Counted from the stretch's first letter, positions 16,888 to 26,367 are shown. The stretch: DNA of 64,000 bases from JAJDOD01 sp039024895 (GCA_039024895.1 JBCCPJ010000005.1:1-64000), one strand, 5' to 3'. Numbers and translations: made by a program. The notes: generated by a model not told the origin, from the letters alone.

Positions 16888-18480
16888 TCAGAACCAGGTC
16901 GGCGCCGGCAGCGCTTCGATGTAGATGGCCAGGAGTGTGACGAAGGTTGCGACAGCCGTAATGAGCTGCGCCTTTGCCGTCCAATTCTGGGCCTTTGCGA
17001 CCAATCCGCCGCCGCCAACTGAGGATTGGTTCCCACGATTAGACCACTTCTGCTTTGAAAGGTGGAAGATCATGAAGATCTTCACGGATGCGTTGATGAC
17101 TTGGTTGAAGTACAAGATGAATGGCCAGCTTAGATCGACCGTCCGGCTATAGCGGTAGAGAAATAGGCAGAGCACCATGCGCGAAAACATCACCCAGATC
17201 AGCGCGCTCCAGAGGTATCCCGGATCGACGAAGGCCGCGAGTATGGCGAGTGTCGGGCTCACCATCATTGTCCACATTGCGATGCGCTGATCGACGATGC
17301 ACCACCAGATGAACGGCTTAACCGTGCGCGGCCCCAACGCAATCGCGCGACTGCCGTTTCGCAGCATATTGCCCGACCAGCGCCGAAAGTTCTGGATCAT
17401 CCGCTCCAGCCCATTTTCCTTTATGACTTCAATTGTGTAGACGGTCGCATCTGGCACATAAGTCATCTTCGATTTGCGGGTCAGCATGTGGTACCACGTT
17501 GACTTGTCGTCGCCTGAGAGGAACCGGAAGCGGCCCCAAAGCCAGTGGTCCAGATGATCGGCCTCAATCGTGCGGATGAACTTTTCGCTCAACATGTGCT
17601 GGGCGCGGAACACGCTCATGCGCCCGGTCAGAGTCAGAACCTTGCCCGACATCGCATGGCTTTGCATCGCAAGGCGGCGTTGGGCGAACCGCATATCGAG
17701 CCAGTTGGCGATCCATTTCGGGCCGTAGCAGATGACCTCTTCATCCGTGGTCAGCGCTTGCAGATACGGATCCGCTCCGAACATCGACAATGTCTTCTCG
17801 AGCACGTCGTGACCATAAAGCGCATCGCCATCCATGAAGATCACGAGGTCATCCGGATTGACGCCAAAGCGGTTGATCGCGCGCAGGATCAGGCCAATTG
17901 CCATCCGCTTACCCGGCTGGTTCTGGCGGATGAAAACGAGCTCGGCGAGATCGTCGGGAATGTCTTGCGCATGGGTCTCGACGAAGGACCGGATGATCAA
18001 CTCGTCATAGGATGACCCCGTGCCGATATAGAGCGTTGTCGGGATTTTCTCGCGCCGGATTTGGGCAAGGATCGAGCCGATGACGCGCTTGGTGATCGCC
18101 GGTTCCTCGTAATAGGTCGTCATCTGGATATGGAGGCGGCGGGGACGCCAGCCCGACTGCCAGATTGCATTGGCGCGAGCGCGCATGCCGGGCCATTTGA
18201 ACTTGCGATAGATCTCGGCCCGCACCGCATGCGTGAACCACCAGCCAAAACGCCAGATGCCGAGCGAGCCGATGACGAAGGTCACATGCAGCACGTCGGG
18301 TTGGAAAAAGCGGTTGTTGGTGGTGACGAGTAGATAGGTCAAAACGACCATCGCTACGACCAACATGAACAACTGCCCCGCCGACCATTTGCGCAGTCCC
18401 TTCTTCACGGGGGCGCGATAGGTGCGAAGACGTTCTGTCAGGTCCTTGTCAAAGGCGTATTCGGACTCAGGAGCGTACAT
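16888..18480 (-). CDS. alg8: Alginate polymerase glycosyltransferase Alg8
   Basis: This processive inner-membrane family 2 glycosyltransferase polymerises mannuronate. The 530-aa protein has two N-terminal membrane helices, a cytosolic GT-A domain with MDGDALYGHD and the LSGDDKSTW acceptor motif, a Q-x-x-RW motif (QNFRRW) and several C-terminal membrane helices. The start chosen is the ATG at 18480, with GGGAG just upstream; the frame continues inside alg44 but overlaps it. The final 14-bp overlap with alg44 indicates coupled translation, fitting the Alg8/Alg44 complex. Confidence 0.9.
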   Translation of the reverse strand: MYAPESEYAFDKDLTERLRTYRAPVKKGLRKWSAGQLFMLVVAMVVLTYLLVTTNNRFFQPDVLHVTFVIGSLGIWRFGWWFTHAVRAEIYRKFKWPGMRARANAIWQSGWRPRRLHIQMTTYYEEPAITKRVIGSILAQIRREKIPTTLYIGTGSSYDELIIRSFVETHAQDIPDDLAELVFIRQNQPGKRMAIGLILRAINRFGVNPDDLVIFMDGDALYGHDVLEKTLSMFGADPYLQALTTDEEVICYGPKWIANWLDMRFAQRRLAMQSHAMSGKVLTLTGRMSVFRAQHMLSEKFIRTIEADHLDHWLWGRFRFLSGDDKSTWYHMLTRKSKMTYVPDATVYTIEVIKENGLERMIQNFRRWSGNMLRNGSRAIALGPRTVKPFIWWCIVDQRIAMWTMMVSPTLAILAAFVDPGYLWSALIWVMFSRMVLCLFLYRYSRTVDLSWPFILYFNQVINASVKIFMIFHLSKQKWSNRGNQSSVGGGGLVAKAQNWTAKAQLITAVATFVTLLAIYIEALPAPTWF

Positions 18481-19897
18481 GGATAAGCTCCCGGATTTTG
18501 TTGAGCCATGGCCGGCTGCGTTCAAGCGACAGCTCCATGGGCGCGTCTGGGCGCAAGAGATCTGGCGCGTCCCGCGCGACCCTCTCTGCGGGAAGGATAA
18601 GGACGCGTAGGCCAAAGGTTCCGGTGCGATCTGGGTTGGCCATCGCAACGACCTCAACGACCTCGCCTTTGATCTGACGGGTCTTGCCACCGTTGTTGAC
18701 GACCATGTTCGCGGTCATGCCCGGGAAGACCGCGGCAGCCATAAATTCATCGAGCCACCCGACGACGTGGCGTGGACCATCGACCTCAAGCGTCAGGGCG
18801 ATATCGCCACGCGACAGAAACTGGTCTTCGAAAACGGGAAGTTCGGTGATCACGCCGTCTTCCATCGCAACGATATTGGCGGCACCCCCAACGCTCTTTT
18901 CGGCGCTGAGCTCGCGTTTCAGTTGGCTGAGCTCATCCTTTCGTTGGCGTAGGATATCCATGAGGAAGGCGCGCCGTGCATGGAAGTCACCGTCCGCATG
19001 GGACACTTCGGCGTCAAAAAGCGCGAGTGTGCGCAGGGCCCGCCGCACCTCGTCCAGACCGTAATCGGCCAGAAAATCGCGAAGTCTTCGTGCGGCAATG
19101 GCTTGTTCCAACGCTTCGACAAACGGGCGGCGGGCGTCTTCAAGTCCTTCAAGATGCAATTCAAGCGCGCGCCGCGCCTGCCGCACATCCGCCTCCGCGC
19201 GTTTGATGTCAGCGCGGATCTCGGTCAGCGTTCCGTTGTGGCCTGGGCTGGTCAGAACGATGAGCGTGTCGCCCTGTTCCACCGGATCCCCTTCTGCGAC
19301 GAGGACCCTCTCAACATAAGCCCCGACCGGCGCACGATGCTCGACCAGTTCGGCGACCACCCTTGCCTGACCGACGGAGATGATGCTTAGGCGCGACCAA
19401 ATTTGCTGGCCCAGCATTCCAAAAACGACCGCGCCGATCAGAGCATAGATCGAAAGACACCAGAGGACGCGGAGGATCCGCGGCGTCTTGCCCTTTGTGC
19501 CCTCGGCTTTCTCATCTTCGGTCTCTTCCATGGGGACGAGATCGACAGGGGTGTCGAGGCTAGTGATGATGTCCTCGGTGCTGGCCATCTTGCCCGACAG
19601 GATCGAGCGATAGAAGACGGCGAGCGTCTCGCGCTGCCGCCCGGTCAGGCCTTCAAAGACCAGTTCGCGCGGGTCGTCGCCAGGGGCGAAGCGAACCGGA
19701 AAGCGGATGTCGACGCCCTGGAATGGGATCGACAGGATGCCTTGGGTTGGAAGAACGTCGGTATCGTGGGGGAACTCGATGCTACTTAGCGACCAGCTCG
19801 CCACGCTCACCACGTCACCCGTCGCCAGTTCTAGCCCCAGCGGGGCACGGACCTGGAACGACAAATCGGACATGGGTCGTTCGTGACGAATTTTCAT
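18467..19897 (-). CDS. alg44: Alginate co-polymerase Alg44 (PilZ plus HlyD-like)
   Basis: The 476-aa protein has an N-terminal PilZ-like domain (about 8-105), one membrane helix (about 150-170) and a periplasmic HlyD-like part with a coiled coil (about 235-330) and a second lipoyl-like half. In Pseudomonas, c-di-GMP binding to the Alg44 PilZ domain activates Alg8. Here the two signature motifs look eroded: RxxxR is not clear near the N-terminus and D/N-x-S-x-x-G is replaced by SWSLSSIEF. Activation by c-di-GMP is therefore doubtful. First gene of its operon; divergent from algC. Confidence 0.85.
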   Translation of the reverse strand: MKIRHERPMSDLSFQVRAPLGLELATGDVVSVASWSLSSIEFPHDTDVLPTQGILSIPFQGVDIRFPVRFAPGDDPRELVFEGLTGRQRETLAVFYRSILSGKMASTEDIITSLDTPVDLVPMEETEDEKAEGTKGKTPRILRVLWCLSIYALIGAVVFGMLGQQIWSRLSIISVGQARVVAELVEHRAPVGAYVERVLVAEGDPVEQGDTLIVLTSPGHNGTLTEIRADIKRAEADVRQARRALELHLEGLEDARRPFVEALEQAIAARRLRDFLADYGLDEVRRALRTLALFDAEVSHADGDFHARRAFLMDILRQRKDELSQLKRELSAEKSVGGAANIVAMEDGVITELPVFEDQFLSRGDIALTLEVDGPRHVVGWLDEFMAAAVFPGMTANMVVNNGGKTRQIKGEVVEVVAMANPDRTGTFGLRVLILPAERVARDAPDLLRPDAPMELSLERSRPWLNKIRELIHVRS

Positions 19898-19982
19898 GGG
19901 CGTACAGCCTCGACAATTAGAATTGCGAAGCTTTTAAAGCCTGAAATGCAGGTCTGGGACGAGCGCTCGTATACCCTGATGT

Positions 19983-19994
19983 CTCAAAAGTATA
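19983..19994 (-). promoter_or_regulatory. Shared promoter motif (copy 2, one mismatch) before alg44
   Basis: On the minus strand this is TATACTTTTGAG, one base from the copies before algF and the Sel1 gene. It is oriented toward alg44, 85 bp away, consistent with a -10 element. The intergenic region (19898-20089) also has to serve algC in the other direction. Confidence 0.45.
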
Positions 19995-20089
19995 GTGCCG
20001 GGGAATGCGGATAGGAGGTACGAAAAACGCTTCTCAGAAGGGGTTTGTGGCCCTTATGCCGTAGGGCAATTCGCAAGGAGTGTGACCCC

Positions 20090-21460
20090 GTGAGTACCCT
20101 AGACTGTTTCAAAACCTACGATGTGCGCGGACGTGTCGACGACACACTGACCGCTGACATCGCCTACCGGACGGGCCGGGCATTGGCCGAGGTTCTGTCG
20201 ACCGCCACGGTCGTCATTGGCCGCGACGTGCGCAAAAGCTCACCCGTTTTTCTAATGTCGCTCGCCGAAGGCATTCGCGACAAGGGCGCCAAGGTGATCG
20301 ATATTGGCCTCTGCGGCACCGAAGAGGTCTATTTCTCGACCGACTACTTCGGCGCTTGTGCGGGCGTGATGGTCACGGCCTCGCACAACCCGATCGACTA
20401 CAACGGGTTCAAGATCGTCGGGCGCGGCGCGCGTCCTTTGAGCGATGAGGACTTCGGCACCATTGAGCGAAAGGCGGCAGAGAGCGACTTCGCTGATCTG
20501 GCCCTGCAACGCGGTGCCCACGAACAGGCTTTCCAGAGCGCGGCATACGTCGAGCGGGTGTGTTCCTTCGTCGATGCCAAGGCTATTGGTCCCATCCATC
20601 TGGTCGCAAATGCAGGCAACGGCGCGGCGGGTCCGACGTTCGATGCCGTGATCGAGGAACTCGCCTCTCGCGGCGCCCGGATCAAGGTCACGCGCATGCA
20701 TCATCAGGCCGACCCGACATTCCCCAACGGCATCCCGAACCCGCTTCTGCCCGAAAACCAGCCCGCAACCTCACAGGCGGTATTCGATGCCCATGCGGAC
20801 CTCGGCGTTGCCTGGGACGGCGATTTCGACCGTTGCTTCTTCTTCGACGAGAAAGGCGCGTTCATCGCCGGTGAGTTCGTCGTCGGCCTTCTTGCCGAAG
20901 CCGTTCTCGAAGCCAACCCCGGCGCGGGAATCGTCTATGACCCACGCGTGGTGTGGAACACCGAGCGTGTGGTCCGCGACGCGGGTGGTCGCGCAATCAA
21001 GTCCAAGACCGGCCACGTCTTGGTCAAGGACACTATGCGCAGAACTGATGCGCTCTACGGCGGCGAGATGTCCGCGCATCACTACTTCCGCGATTTCATG
21101 TTCTGCGACAGCGGCATGATCCCGTGGCTGTTGATGCTCGAACGCATTTCCCGCAGCGGGCAGAGCCTGTCCGCCCTCGTCGCCGACATGCGCGAGCGCC
21201 ATCCGTCCTCGGGCGAAATCAACTTCCGTGTCTCAAGCGCCAAGGCCGTCACGGATCGCCTTGAGAAGCGCTATCGCGGCAAGGCTGTCAATATCGACGG
21301 GCTCGACGGGCTCAGCATGGAATTCGATGACTGGCGCTTCAATGTGCGCGCATCGAACACCGAGCCACTCCTCAGGCTGAACGTCGAAACACTGGGGAAC
21401 CCAGCGCTGTTAAAGAAGCGCGTCAGTGAGGTTGCAAAGGCTATCTCCGCGGCCGCCTAA
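20090..21460 (+). CDS. algC: Phosphomannomutase/phosphoglucomutase
   Basis: This enzyme converts mannose-6-P to mannose-1-P, between the two AlgA reactions. The GTG at 20090 is preferred (AAGGAG nine bases before) over an ATG 45 bp upstream; it gives 456 aa beginning STLDCFKTYDVRGR after the initiator. The phosphoserine loop TASHNP is at 96-101 (Ser98), the metal loop is GDFDRCFFFDE, and the C-terminal RASNTEPLLR phosphate-binding motif is intact. It is divergent from alg44 and 164 bp upstream of algF. Confidence 0.92.
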   Translation: MSTLDCFKTYDVRGRVDDTLTADIAYRTGRALAEVLSTATVVIGRDVRKSSPVFLMSLAEGIRDKGAKVIDIGLCGTEEVYFSTDYFGACAGVMVTASHNPIDYNGFKIVGRGARPLSDEDFGTIERKAAESDFADLALQRGAHEQAFQSAAYVERVCSFVDAKAIGPIHLVANAGNGAAGPTFDAVIEELASRGARIKVTRMHHQADPTFPNGIPNPLLPENQPATSQAVFDAHADLGVAWDGDFDRCFFFDEKGAFIAGEFVVGLLAEAVLEANPGAGIVYDPRVVWNTERVVRDAGGRAIKSKTGHVLVKDTMRRTDALYGGEMSAHHYFRDFMFCDSGMIPWLLMLERISRSGQSLSALVADMRERHPSSGEINFRVSSAKAVTDRLEKRYRGKAVNIDGLDGLSMEFDDWRFNVRASNTEPLLRLNVETLGNPALLKKRVSEVAKAISAAA

Positions 21461-21560
21461 GTCTAAAAAATCAACCGAAATCAGCGCTGTACGGATATCC
21501 GGGCGGCGCTATTTCGTGGGACACTATAGTCGAGCGCCATACTCCTAAGAGACCCAAAAT

Positions 21561-21572
21561 TATACTTTCGAG
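21561..21572 (+). promoter_or_regulatory. Shared promoter motif TATACTTTCGAG (copy 3) before algF
   Basis: This exact 12-mer is oriented toward algF, 52 bp before its ATG, in the 164-bp algC-algF gap. It matches the copy at 5809-5820 and is one mismatch from 19983-19994. It is probably the -10 region of the algF-I-J-X operon. Confidence 0.5.
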
Positions 21573-21624
21573 CACCCCCAAAACGATCACGCTTCTTTAT
21601 CAGGCTCTTAAAAGGAGCCACCAA

Positions 21625-22209
21625 ATGTCGCTTACCGAATTCACGAGTATCGCCGCCCTTGGCATCATACTGACAGCCAACACTGTCCAGGCCGCCGATA
21701 ATGAGTTGTATGCCGCGCCACCCCCTGATGACGCAGCTTTCCTGCGCTGGATTGAACTAGGCCAGGCGCCCGAAGTCTTCGGCGTTGCAAGCCTTGGTGC
21801 TGAAGGTGATGTGTTTCACCCTGTGTCCGCGTCCCTCACTGACGGCGCAGAAGCCGGGGTCTTTTACACCGCTGCGCGCGCTGCTGATGGAGCCGTCGTG
21901 GTGATTGAGGAGCCGGCGCGGGCAGATCGATCAAAAGTTCTTCTGACGCTTCTGAACCTTACCGACGTACCCGTGCGTCTTGTGCTGGCCGAACAGAACG
22001 TCGATGTCATAGAAACGACGCCTGCCAACGACGCCGGTGCTCGCGCGGTCAATCCTGTGGCCGCCACGCTGACCATCGTAACCCAAGACAACGCCACGCT
22101 CGGGTCCTTCGACGTCAAGTTGCGTCGCGGTCAGAACGTGACCTTCGTCGCACGCCCCGATGGGGCCGCGCTCATCGAAAACCGCTTCGGTCCGAACCTC
22201 GAAGGCTGA
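21625..22209 (+). CDS. algF: Alginate O-acetylation protein AlgF
   Basis: A 194-aa exported protein with a signal peptide (about 1-27, ending VQA-AD) and two beta-rich halves, the second with LRRGQNVTFVARPDG. AlgF is a periplasmic member of the AlgIJFX O-acetylation machinery. An AAAAGGAG-type site precedes the ATG. It is first in algF-algI-algJ-algX, with algI starting 4 bp after its stop. Identification rests on the fold pattern and this gene order; sequence conservation in the family is low. Confidence 0.75.
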   Translation: MSLTEFTSIAALGIILTANTVQAADNELYAAPPPDDAAFLRWIELGQAPEVFGVASLGAEGDVFHPVSASLTDGAEAGVFYTAARAADGAVVVIEEPARADRSKVLLTLLNLTDVPVRLVLAEQNVDVIETTPANDAGARAVNPVAATLTIVTQDNATLGSFDVKLRRGQNVTFVARPDGAALIENRFGPNLEG

Positions 22210-22213
22210 GCCA

Positions 22214-23590
22214 ATGGTTTTCTCGACACCCATGTTTGTGTTCGGCTTTCTGCCGATCTTTCTGGCTGCATATTACACGCTGCCCAAGGCCGCGCGGAAC
22301 TGGCTGATCCTGCTCGCCTCGACCCTGTTTTATGCATGGTGGCGCGCAGACGCGCTGATTGTGCTCTATGCCATTGCGGGTGGCAGCTACCTCGCCGGAC
22401 TGGTCGCCACGCGGACCAAGCGTGAGCGGGTCAAGACATGGGCTGTCCGCCTTGGCGTCGCCGTCAACCTCGCCATACTCGGCTGGTTCAAATACACGAC
22501 ATTCCTTCTTGGAAACCTCAACACAGCGATGGGCGGCGACGCCCTGACCGTGCCTGAGATCATCCTTCCCATCGGCCTCTCGTTCCTCGCGTTCCAGTCT
22601 ATCAGCTACATCATCGACGTCGCCAGGGGAGATGCGCCGCCTGCGAAAAAGCTCTCTGACTTTCTCGCGTTCTCTTCGCTTTTCCCGCAACTGATTGCGG
22701 GACCAGTTCTGCGTTACAAGGACCTTGCAAACCAGTTTGACGCGCGCGCGCATTCGCTGGAGCTCTTCGGACGCGGTTTGAGACGGTTCATTGAGGGGCT
22801 TGCCATGAAGCTTCTTGTGGCCGACAGCGTGGCCCCGCTTGTGGACCGCATATTCTCATTGCCCGACCCCACGATGGCCGAAGCTTGGCTTGGCGGCGTG
22901 GCCTATTCCATTCAGCTATTCTTCGATTTCGCCGGATACTCCGCCATGGCAATCGGGCTCGGCACGATGATCGGGTTCCGCTTCCCTGAAAACTTCATAG
23001 CACCCTACAGAAGTCGGTCCATCACTGAGTTCTGGCGCCGTTGGCATGTAAGCCTATCGCGCTGGCTTCGCGACTATCTCTATGTGCCGCTCGGCGGCAA
23101 TCGCGGCAGCGAGCTCAAGACCTATCGTAACCTACTTCTGACGATGCTCCTAGGTGGGTTCTGGCATGGCGCCAACTGGACGTTTATCGTCTGGGGTGCC
23201 TTTCATGGAGGCCTGATGGCGGTGGAACGCGCTTTAGGAGCCAAGCGTCGCGTTACGGTCTGGCCGAAATCCATTGCATGGTTGCTCACCATGATTTTTG
23301 TCATCCTCGGGTGGGTCGTGTTCCGCGCCGAAACTCTTGATGCAGCAATCGACATGTATGCGGGGATGGTCGGCGTCAATGGGCTTGGCCTGCGACCCGA
23401 ACTGGTCACGCTCACCACGCCTACGGAGGTCCTGTTCCTGGCTGCTGGTATAGTGCTTGCGACCCGACCGCGTTTCTCACTACCGAGCTTCACCTGGTCG
23501 CCCGCACTTCAGACCGCCGCGCTCTCCGCCACCTGCTTCGTCTTGTTGCAGGCGCGGACCGAAAGCCCGTTTCTCTACTTCCAGTTCTGA
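22214..23590 (+). CDS. algI: Alginate O-acetyltransferase AlgI (MBOAT)
   Basis: This polytopic inner-membrane protein (458 aa) of the MBOAT family transfers acetyl groups from the cytosol to the periplasmic partners. It starts MVFSTPMFVFGFLPIF and has the conserved RRWHVSLSRWLRDYLYVPLGG block. The catalytic histidine region FWHGANWTFIVWGAFHG has His318. The ATG at 22214 is preferred over the longer frame, which overlaps algF. Next gene is 9 bp away. Confidence 0.93.
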   Translation: MVFSTPMFVFGFLPIFLAAYYTLPKAARNWLILLASTLFYAWWRADALIVLYAIAGGSYLAGLVATRTKRERVKTWAVRLGVAVNLAILGWFKYTTFLLGNLNTAMGGDALTVPEIILPIGLSFLAFQSISYIIDVARGDAPPAKKLSDFLAFSSLFPQLIAGPVLRYKDLANQFDARAHSLELFGRGLRRFIEGLAMKLLVADSVAPLVDRIFSLPDPTMAEAWLGGVAYSIQLFFDFAGYSAMAIGLGTMIGFRFPENFIAPYRSRSITEFWRRWHVSLSRWLRDYLYVPLGGNRGSELKTYRNLLLTMLLGGFWHGANWTFIVWGAFHGGLMAVERALGAKRRVTVWPKSIAWLLTMIFVILGWVVFRAETLDAAIDMYAGMVGVNGLGLRPELVTLTTPTEVLFLAAGIVLATRPRFSLPSFTWSPALQTAALSATCFVLLQARTESPFLYFQF

Positions 23591-23599
23591 GGGTTTGTC

Positions 23600-24604
23600 A
23601 TGCCAAGCGCACTTGATACCGCATTCACCCTTTGTGCCGCAACTGTAGTGGCGGGCCTCTCGGTCACGGGATTCGCGCGGACCGACCCAGGCAATCCGAC
23701 AACCGGCTGGACCGATGGCACTTTTCAGCGCGGGTACGAGACCCGTTTCGAGCGGTCGTTGCCGGCCCACGAACCATCGGTGGCGTTTTGGAGCGCCATT
23801 CGCTGGGGCGTGTTCAGGGAACCTGCGGCTGGCGCGGTCGCCGGGCGCGAAGGGTGGCTTTTCTCGGCAGAGGAGTTCTCTAGGCCGAAAGACTCCCGAT
23901 CTTTTCTGGCTGAGCTTTATCGCGCGGCGGATCATCTGCAAGGCAAAGGCATTCGCCTGGTTCCAGTGATCGTGCCCGACAAGGCACGGATGCAGGCTAG
24001 TCACCTCGCGCGAGGCCGCTCTTCCAGCTTCGAGACGCGCTATGACCATGCTTTGCGCGTGATCGCGGAAGCCGGTTTTCCCGTTATCGACCTGCGCACC
24101 GCGCTGGAGTTCGACACCAGTTATATGCGTACAGACACGCATTGGAGCCCGGAGGGCGCTCGCGCCGCGGCCGAGGCAATTGCGAAACAACTGGTGGCTT
24201 ACGAGTTTCCCCGCGCAACGGTCGAAACCCGGTTGACTGGCGCGCGTGAGCTTGAAGGCGATCTGCTGTCTTTTGTGGCCACCGGTGCTTTGCGACCATA
24301 CATCGGCCCGGCCCTAGACACCATTCCGGTCTACGAAACGCAGGTCGGGAACACCGGTGGACTGTTGGGGGACGTCCCCGTCCCGGTTGCCCTTGTCGGG
24401 ACAAGCTTCTCGGCCAAGCCGGCGTTCCATTTTGAAGGCTTTCTCAAGCAGGCACTTCAGGCAGATGTGCTGAATGCCAGCCAGATCGGACAGGGCCCAT
24501 TCGCGCCGATGAACAAGTTCCTGTCGGACATCGAGCATTTCGCGTCTCCGCCCTCCCTTGTGATCTGGGAGATTCCCGAACGATACCTGAAACTTAACGA
24601 GTAG
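23600..24604 (+). CDS. algJ: Alginate O-acetyltransferase AlgJ-like (SGNH fold)
   Basis: The 334-aa protein has an N-terminal signal anchor (about 8-26) and an SGNH-hydrolase-like domain. The Asp-x-His pair is in RTDTHWSPEG (Asp179, His181) and the Ser nucleophile in VGTSFS (Ser269). This is the AlgJ/AlgX/DHHW acetyltransferase layout. No carbohydrate-binding module follows, so AlgJ fits better than AlgX. It lies between algI and algX in one operon and acts in the periplasm. Confidence 0.85.
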   Translation: MPSALDTAFTLCAATVVAGLSVTGFARTDPGNPTTGWTDGTFQRGYETRFERSLPAHEPSVAFWSAIRWGVFREPAAGAVAGREGWLFSAEEFSRPKDSRSFLAELYRAADHLQGKGIRLVPVIVPDKARMQASHLARGRSSSFETRYDHALRVIAEAGFPVIDLRTALEFDTSYMRTDTHWSPEGARAAAEAIAKQLVAYEFPRATVETRLTGARELEGDLLSFVATGALRPYIGPALDTIPVYETQVGNTGGLLGDVPVPVALVGTSFSAKPAFHFEGFLKQALQADVLNASQIGQGPFAPMNKFLSDIEHFASPPSLVIWEIPERYLKLNE

Positions 24605-24615
24605 GAGATCCTGAC

Positions 24616-25920
24616 ATGAAAGGTATTACCACGCTTGCAGCAGCCCTCTTTGCAGCCTCAATCGCAAAAGCCGAGCCATATTGCGCCGACCTGACGAACA
24701 AGGGCGCGTTGCCGGAGAGATATGCCAAGACCGCACCAATATACAGTGACGCGTCAAGTGGTTGGGTCTTCACGAAAGACCAGTTGAAAGACCGCTACGA
24801 CATGGACAGGTCCGCCCAAACGATGGTCCAGACCATCTCGAAAGAATTTGCCCGACGGGGCGTTCAATTGGCCATCGTGGTCGCACCACCCCGACCCATC
24901 GTTGCGGGCCAAACCCGGCTCGATGCGGCGATGGGAGATGCCCGTTATGATCTGAAGGCCGCACGGGCCTCGTTTGACGAACTCGTCGCGGGCTTGGCCA
25001 GTACCGGCGCCATCGTTCCAAACCTCTCAGATGTCGCCTTGGTCAACGATGCGATCCGCGGCGCCTTCTATTTTCGCCGGGACACTCATTGGACCACTAC
25101 CGGATCGGCCGTGAGCGCCATTGCGCTGGCTCAAGCAGTGAACACTGCAGCCCCGGATTTCTTCCCGAATGACGGCACCTTCTCCAACGCCGATCTCAAA
25201 CCCCTCGATCTCATCGAGGAGGAAGGCTCACTCGCTAAGATCGTGCGCGAGGTTTGCGGCACATCGCTCGGTGTCGAGACCGCTCAGGCGTTCGACCTGA
25301 CCCGCGCGAGCGGACTCCTTGGCAACGCAGCTGACAGTCGCGCGATTGCCCTGGTCGGCAGCAGCTTTTCGAACCGCTACAAGCGCGACCACTACCGCTT
25401 CGGAGAAGCACTGGCGCGGGCGTTTGACGCGGACGTCGAGAACTACTCAGTCTCGGGCGGCGGCCCAATCGGCGCTATCGAAGCCTATGTTCTATCCGGG
25501 GCCCTTGACCGTCGCGAGCATGCACTCGTCATCTGGGAGCTGCCGTACACTGAACGCTTTAACTCGAGCTCGTTCCTGCGCCAGTTGCTCGGAGCAATCG
25601 AACGCCAGACCAAACCGGTGCAGTCGATCGGTGTCGATCAGGGCACAGGTGCCACCGCGATCAAGGTTGCCAACGGGACACATTTGTCGGGAATCGAGAT
25701 TGTGTCCGCAGACCCTCGCCATCAGCACTTCCGGCTTGAAGTTCGCTTCGATGATGGGTCGAAAACCAAGATCACTTTGCGCCGCCGACGCGCAGTCCCC
25801 TCCGAGATGCGCGCGCAGAGCGTTTTTGGTAGCCTTGCATTCTTTGGAAGCCGGAAACCCGTAGAAGTCGTTGTTACGCCGGCAAAAGCGTCAGTGGCTT
25901 CGGAAATCAGTATATACTAG
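24616..25920 (+). CDS. algX: Alginate acetyltransferase AlgX-like with C-terminal binding domain
   Basis: The 434-aa secreted protein has a signal peptide (1-19, KAEP junction), an SGNH domain with RRDTHWTTTG (Asp156, His158) and GSSFS (Ser250/251), and a beta-rich C-terminal module (about 330-434) like the carbohydrate-binding module of AlgX. AlgX puts the final O-acetyl groups on alginate. It is last in algF-I-J-X. No strong terminator is visible after it; the next gene is a tRNA on the other strand. Confidence 0.82.
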   Translation: MKGITTLAAALFAASIAKAEPYCADLTNKGALPERYAKTAPIYSDASSGWVFTKDQLKDRYDMDRSAQTMVQTISKEFARRGVQLAIVVAPPRPIVAGQTRLDAAMGDARYDLKAARASFDELVAGLASTGAIVPNLSDVALVNDAIRGAFYFRRDTHWTTTGSAVSAIALAQAVNTAAPDFFPNDGTFSNADLKPLDLIEEEGSLAKIVREVCGTSLGVETAQAFDLTRASGLLGNAADSRAIALVGSSFSNRYKRDHYRFGEALARAFDADVENYSVSGGGPIGAIEAYVLSGALDRREHALVIWELPYTERFNSSSFLRQLLGAIERQTKPVQSIGVDQGTGATAIKVANGTHLSGIEIVSADPRHQHFRLEVRFDDGSKTKITLRRRRAVPSEMRAQSVFGSLAFFGSRKPVEVVVTPAKASVASEISIY

Positions 25921-26151
25921 CCACGAACAACTCGGCAAAGCTGCGGTGTTGGCTCAAAGCATGCATCCGCTGCACAGGGCATCAATGACCGGTATGCCGC
26001 CGTTAGCAGAAGTTCGTGTATGAGGCCGCTTGAAACTGCTTTAACACGAAAACCAATGAACCCGCCCAACATAAGGCCCCGCCAACCATGCCGTATGTCG
26101 GTGTCCTTTATGGTGTCCCGATTACAAGATTGAAAGAAGTTCAATGGGTAG

Positions 26152-26241
26152 TGGCGGAGAGACAGGGATTCGAACCCTGGGTAGGCTTGCACCCACAACG
26201 GTTTTCGAGACCGCCCCGTTCGACCACTCCGGCACCTCTCC
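26152..26241 (-). tRNA. tRNA-Ser (CGA)
   Basis: A 90-nt serine-type tRNA with a long variable arm: 5' GGAGAGG, D-arm GCCGGAGTGGTCGAACGG, anticodon loop CTCGAAA (anticodon CGA), T-arm GGGTTCGAATCCC, acceptor TCTCTCC, discriminator G and encoded CCA. It reads UCG codons. No duplicated 3' end suggesting integration at this tRNA was seen inside the window. Confidence 0.95.
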
Positions 26242-26367
26242 GCGGGGGTCTGAGCCGGCGGGATACGTGAGGTCCACATGTTGCGCAAGGTTTTTTCGTC
26301 GCTCCAAGCGCCTATGCGCTTTGAAATCAAAGGGGTGGTGCCTAGGTATGGCGTAGGAGGACTGTCC

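Noticed and set aside
26152..26241. tRNA-Ser as an integration site
   Set aside because: No integrase next to it and no repeated tRNA 3' end found within the window.
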